Assembly (NCBI GenBank): GCA_938009055.1 | Contig: CALLIO010000105.1 | Span: forward strand, 1-8,843 | Source: an uncultured Altererythrobacter sp. | Lineage (GTDB): Bacteria; Pseudomonadota; Alphaproteobacteria; Sphingomonadales; Sphingomonadaceae | DNA: 8,843 nt | Reading direction: 5' to 3' | Shown: in pieces, positions 6,244 to 8,843 of the stretch | Numbering within the stretch: position 1 is the first letter of the stretch | How the letters are laid out: each line of letters opens with the position of its first letter | The notes under the pieces: generated by a model | Told to the model about the DNA's origin: nothing | The model's database searches: none | The model's input: the letters and a program-made list of their open reading frames with translations, nothing else | Program-made: the position numbers and the translations under genes

Positions 6244-6605
6244 CAATCCATCTCCTTGCCGATGGTCGCCCGAACCGGAATGCCGGTAGGGTCAAACCCA
6301 TCAAGGCACCACACATTGATGCCGACGAAATTTGGCGTAACCCGCTTGCGATGAAACGGATAGATTCCGCAGGTTGAGCAAAAGAAGTGCCGGGCTGTCA
6401 TCGTGTGAAATTGGTATTCGCTGAGCGATTCCTCCCCCTGCAACAGCTCAAAATCGCTCTCATGGACTTTCACCATCAATGCGTTCTTCTTGGTGCAGAT
6501 CGAACAATCACAGGTTGTAAGCTCAGGGAAATCGGTCGTGATGGCAAAGCGGACCGCGCTGCAATGACACTGCCCCTCTTGGCGCTGCATCGCCCGACCT
6601 GCCAT
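6243..6605 (-). CDS. GFA/CENP-V family zinc protein
   Basis: This 120-residue protein belongs to the GFA/CENP-V family (PF04828), related to the glutathione-dependent formaldehyde-activating enzyme, an S-hydroxymethylglutathione synthase. The family cysteines are present. C13 and C15 (CHC) with C76 and C79 (CSTC) match the structural zinc site; C32, C34 and C37 (CDCSIC) match the catalytic zinc site. It is shorter than the roughly 190-residue Paracoccus Gfa but normal for bacterial single-domain members. Most of these have no proven reaction, so formaldehyde activity should not be assumed. The ATG at 6605 overlaps the hydrolase stop by one base (TGATG), with GGGAG upstream. Its own stop overlaps the next gene in the same way. 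A TTG three bases earlier and an ATG at residue 6 are less likely starts. Confidence 0.87.
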   Translation of the reverse strand: MAGRAMQRQEGQCHCSAVRFAITTDFPELTTCDCSICTKKNALMVKVHESDFELLQGEESLSEYQFHTMTARHFFCSTCGIYPFHRKRVTPNFVGINVWCLDGFDPTGIPVRATIGKEMD

Positions 6606-7504
6606 CAAAGAAACTCCCGCAAGGTCGCCATCCAGCGTTCGAACTGATCGTGGTGGAGCCAGTGGCCCGCTTTCTCAAACTCGATCACTTCAGCCGTTTT
6701 GAAATGCTTGATCCGACCGTCTTTCGCCGGATTGCTGGCCCAGCTGTCCGCGCCATAGAGCAACAAAGCGGGCGAGGTGATTGCTTCCCACATCTCGATC
6801 ACGAATTCATCGCCAATATCTTCAACCCCCCAGACATTGAGATGCGGATCGAACTTCCAAGTATAAGTGCCGTCCTCATTGCGGTTGACCCCGTGCAAAG
6901 TCAGATGACGGGCTTGCTCTTCGGTAAGGTATGAGTTCTCCTCGATCATCCGCGCGAATGCCGCCTCGATGCTGTCATATCGGCGCGGGATGCGGCCAGA
7001 TGCTTTGCGCTTTTTCGCAATCCATTCTACCGCGCGCTGCGGATAGGGTGTTGCGCGCTGTTCCTTGCGCATTTCTGGGCTTGGCCCCAGTCCTTCGATC
7101 GCAACCAGCTTGGTCACCATGTCGGGGAACATGCCAGTGTAGCGGATGGCGATATTGCCGCCCATCGAATGCGAAACGATCCGAACCGGCCCCTCGTCCA
7201 ATTGGTGGATCAGCTGGGCAAGGTCATAGACCATATCATTCGCATGATAATTGCCGTCTGAAACCCAATCGCTGTCGCCATGCCCGCGGTTGTCGAGCGC
7301 GACAACATGATAGTCAGGCGCCAAGGCCTGAGCGGTCCAATCCCAACTGCGCGCATGATCGCGCCCGCCATGCACGAGGATCAGCGGCGGCTTGGCCTTC
7401 CCGTTTGCATCATATTTGCCCCAGTCGAGATAATGGAGCTTCAAGCGCTGCGAGATGAAGGTTTGCGATGTGGGGCCGGATGAAAAAGAGGGGACATCAG
7501 TCAT
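6605..7504 (-). CDS. alpha/beta hydrolase
   Basis: This 299-residue alpha/beta hydrolase (PF00561/PF12697 type) has the oxyanion motif VHGG (44-47), the DNRGHGDSDW segment (71-80), the nucleophile elbow SHSMGG with Ser113, probable acid Asp253, and the catalytic histidine His281 in AGHWLHHDQ. A lid region lies at about 150-235. There is no signal peptide, so it is cytoplasmic. The substrate is not identifiable. The ATG at 7504 is chosen because AAGAGG lies six bases before it; the frame stays open upstream to 7621, but that would run into the end of prfC and adds 39 residues unlike the family. It starts 50 bases after prfC with no terminator between, and its stop overlaps the GFA start. Confidence 0.88.
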   Translation of the reverse strand: MTDVPSFSSGPTSQTFISQRLKLHYLDWGKYDANGKAKPPLILVHGGRDHARSWDWTAQALAPDYHVVALDNRGHGDSDWVSDGNYHANDMVYDLAQLIHQLDEGPVRIVSHSMGGNIAIRYTGMFPDMVTKLVAIEGLGPSPEMRKEQRATPYPQRAVEWIAKKRKASGRIPRRYDSIEAAFARMIEENSYLTEEQARHLTLHGVNRNEDGTYTWKFDPHLNVWGVEDIGDEFVIEMWEAITSPALLLYGADSWASNPAKDGRIKHFKTAEVIEFEKAGHWLHHDQFERWMATLREFL

Positions 7505-7505
7505 A

Positions 7506-7516
7506 CCCCACCTCTT
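7506..7516 (-). promoter_or_regulatory. ribosome binding site deciding the hydrolase start
   Basis: On the minus strand AAGAGG (7516-7511) then TGGGGT leads directly into the ATG at 7504. This purine-rich site with six-base spacing supports the internal ATG rather than the upstream start at 7621, which would overlap prfC. Confidence 0.7.
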
Positions 7517-7554
7517 GCCGCGAAGCTGCGCTGCCTGCAAGTCCGGCGGGTCTG

Positions 7555-8841
7555 CTAGCGTTCTTTGGTCGCAGAGAAGCTTAGTTCCGCATTGTTTTCC
7601 TGCTGGTAATTCACGTCCCACGGGCTCTTAGCCATAAACACCAGATCGCCATCGCGATCTTTGGCCAGGTTCGCGCGGTTGAAATCCTCAAACTGCTTGA
7701 TCGCAGCATCGGGCCCGGTAACCCAGCGCGCTGTGGCAAAGGGAGCTTCTTCCAGCCCAGCCTCGACCTTATATTCCGCTGACAGCCGCGAAATCAGCAC
7801 TTCCAATTGCAGCTGGCCGACCACGCCGACGATATGCTGCGCGCCCAGTTCCGGATAGAACACCTGGATCACGCCCTCTTCGGACAGATCATCGAGCGCT
7901 TTTCTAAGTTGCTTGGTCTTGGTCGGGTCTTTCAATTGAACCCGCCGCAAAATCTCTGGCGCGAAGTTCGGCAGGCCAGTGAAACGCAATTGGTTCTTCT
8001 CAGACAAAGTATCGCCCACACGCAATGTGCCGTGATTGGGAATTCCGATAATATCGCCCGCTTCCGCCGTATCGGCAATCTCGCGGTCCTGCGCGAAGAA
8101 GAGGATCGGCGAGTGGATCGCAATCGGCTTGCCCAGCCCAGACGGCGTCAGCTTCATTCCGCGCTTAAACGTACCCGACACTTGCCGCATAAAGGCAATC
8201 CGGTCGCGATGGTTGGGGTCCATATTGGCCTGCACCTTGAAGATGAAGCCGGTCACCTCGTCATGATCTGGCGTTATGTGGCCCTCGCCAGCTGGCTGCG
8301 GACGCGGCGGCGGAGCATGGGCCGCAATCGCTTCAATCAGCTCGGTCACGCCAAAGTTCTTCAGCGCTGACCCGAAGTAGACCGGCGTTAAGTCGCCATT
8401 GCGGTAAGCTTCCAAGTCGAACTCGGGATAGCCGATTTGGGCCAGCTCGACATCCTCGGCGAACTGCTCAGGGATCGCCTCGCTATCATAGCGTCCTTTG
8501 AATTCTTTGCTGTCGCCATCGGGCCGCGCGATTTTTCCGCTAGCGAAGTCGATAATGCCCTCGAACTCGCCGCCCATGCCAATCGGATACATTTGGGGTG
8601 AGACATCGAGCGCGAGCATATCGGCCACTTCATCAAGCAGTTCGAAAACCGGGCGCCCTTCGCGGTCAACCTTGTTGACGAAGGTGATGATCGGCACGGA
8701 GCGCAGCCGGCACACCTCGAACAATTTGCGCGTCTGCGGCTCGATACCCTTGGCCGCATCAATCACCATGATCGCTGAATCAACGGCAGTGAGCGTGCGG
8801 TAGGTGTCTTCGGAGAAATCCTCGTGACCCGGCGTATCGAG
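7555..8841 (-). CDS. prfC: peptide chain release factor 3, 5' end outside the window
   Basis: This is the C-terminal 428 residues of RF3, a translational GTPase that removes RF1/RF2 from the ribosome after peptide release. The visible part begins in the G3 motif, LDTPGHEDFSEDTYRTLTAV, and runs into VIDAAKGIE. The G4 motif NKVD follows in ITFVNKVDREGRP. RF3-specific blocks then appear: GFIFKVQANMDPNHRDRIAFMR (domain II), FTGLPNFAPEILRRVQLKDP, LSEEGVIQVF and ATARWV. The P-loop and about 90-100 N-terminal residues lie beyond the window edge. The reading frame is open to the last base, so the first internal ATG at 8769 is not the start. The stop is TAG at 7557-7555, 50 bases before the hydrolase gene. 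Confidence 0.96.
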   Translation of the reverse strand, partial: LDTPGHEDFSEDTYRTLTAVDSAIMVIDAAKGIEPQTRKLFEVCRLRSVPIITFVNKVDREGRPVFELLDEVADMLALDVSPQMYPIGMGGEFEGIIDFASGKIARPDGDSKEFKGRYDSEAIPEQFAEDVELAQIGYPEFDLEAYRNGDLTPVYFGSALKNFGVTELIEAIAAHAPPPRPQPAGEGHITPDHDEVTGFIFKVQANMDPNHRDRIAFMRQVSGTFKRGMKLTPSGLGKPIAIHSPILFFAQDREIADTAEAGDIIGIPNHGTLRVGDTLSEKNQLRFTGLPNFAPEILRRVQLKDPTKTKQLRKALDDLSEEGVIQVFYPELGAQHIVGVVGQLQLEVLISRLSAEYKVEAGLEEAPFATARWVTGPDAAIKQFEDFNRANLAKDRDGDLVFMAKSPWDVNYQQENNAELSFSATKER

Positions 8842-8843
8842 CA

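Noticed and set aside
6180..6610. Formaldehyde detoxification operon
   Set aside because: A GFA-type protein alone is not evidence; no glutathione-dependent formaldehyde dehydrogenase or S-formylglutathione hydrolase signature is present, and the neighbouring hydrolase is not of the esterase D type.
7505..7621. Upstream extension of the alpha/beta hydrolase by 39 codons
   Set aside because: It would overlap the end of prfC, the added residues do not look like the family, and a good ribosome binding site precedes the ATG at 7504.
7807..8370. Open frame on the plus strand opposite prfC (187 codons)
   Set aside because: It is fully antisense to conserved RF3 sequence, with no motif of its own.

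Overview
The window looks like chromosomal DNA of an alphaproteobacterium. The PII protein, ammonium channel, GMC oxidoreductase and release factor 3 all read like Sphingomonadales/Erythrobacteraceae proteins. That placement is from memory of family style, not from a search. Genes are dense, gaps are short, and I see no phage, insertion sequence, CRISPR array, tRNA or rRNA.

Layout. Positions 36-2624 (+) hold two adjacent genes: a membrane histidine-box hydroxylase strongly resembling alkylglycerol monooxygenase (AGMO), and a GMC-family FAD alcohol dehydrogenase. Positions 2625-2742 hold a perfect-armed palindrome that directly abuts a second, diverged copy of the end of the GMC gene. This remnant's stop codon interlocks with the stop of a convergent lipoprotein esterase (2739-3596, -). 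All remaining genes are on the minus strand. glnK-amtB (5474 down to 3746) is a classic nitrogen-control pair. It is driven by a near-perfect sigma-54 promoter, followed by a C/U-rich structured 3' UTR and a strong intrinsic terminator. Upstream of it lies a probable four-gene unit (8841 down to 5683): prfC (5' end outside the window), an alpha/beta hydrolase, a GFA/CENP-V zinc protein and a pyridoxamine-phosphate-oxidase-like flavoprotein. The last three genes are joined by one-base TGATG stop/start overlaps.

How the genes work together. GlnK senses nitrogen and energy status and plugs or opens AmtB; sigma-54 control ties their synthesis to nitrogen limitation. The hydroxylase and GMC enzyme could act one after the other on a lipid-derived substrate, but this is inference. 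The three coupled genes behind prfC suggest a small detoxification or conversion module with no assigned substrate.

The points most worth a second look are: the amtB 3' UTR, which resembles an alphaproteobacterial anti-Shine-Dalgarno 'cuckoo'-type small RNA; the palindrome plus duplicated GMC tail; the sigma-54 promoter with its large unexplained upstream dyad; and the AGMO-like hydroxylase. I found no clear evidence of a wholly new defence or mobile system.
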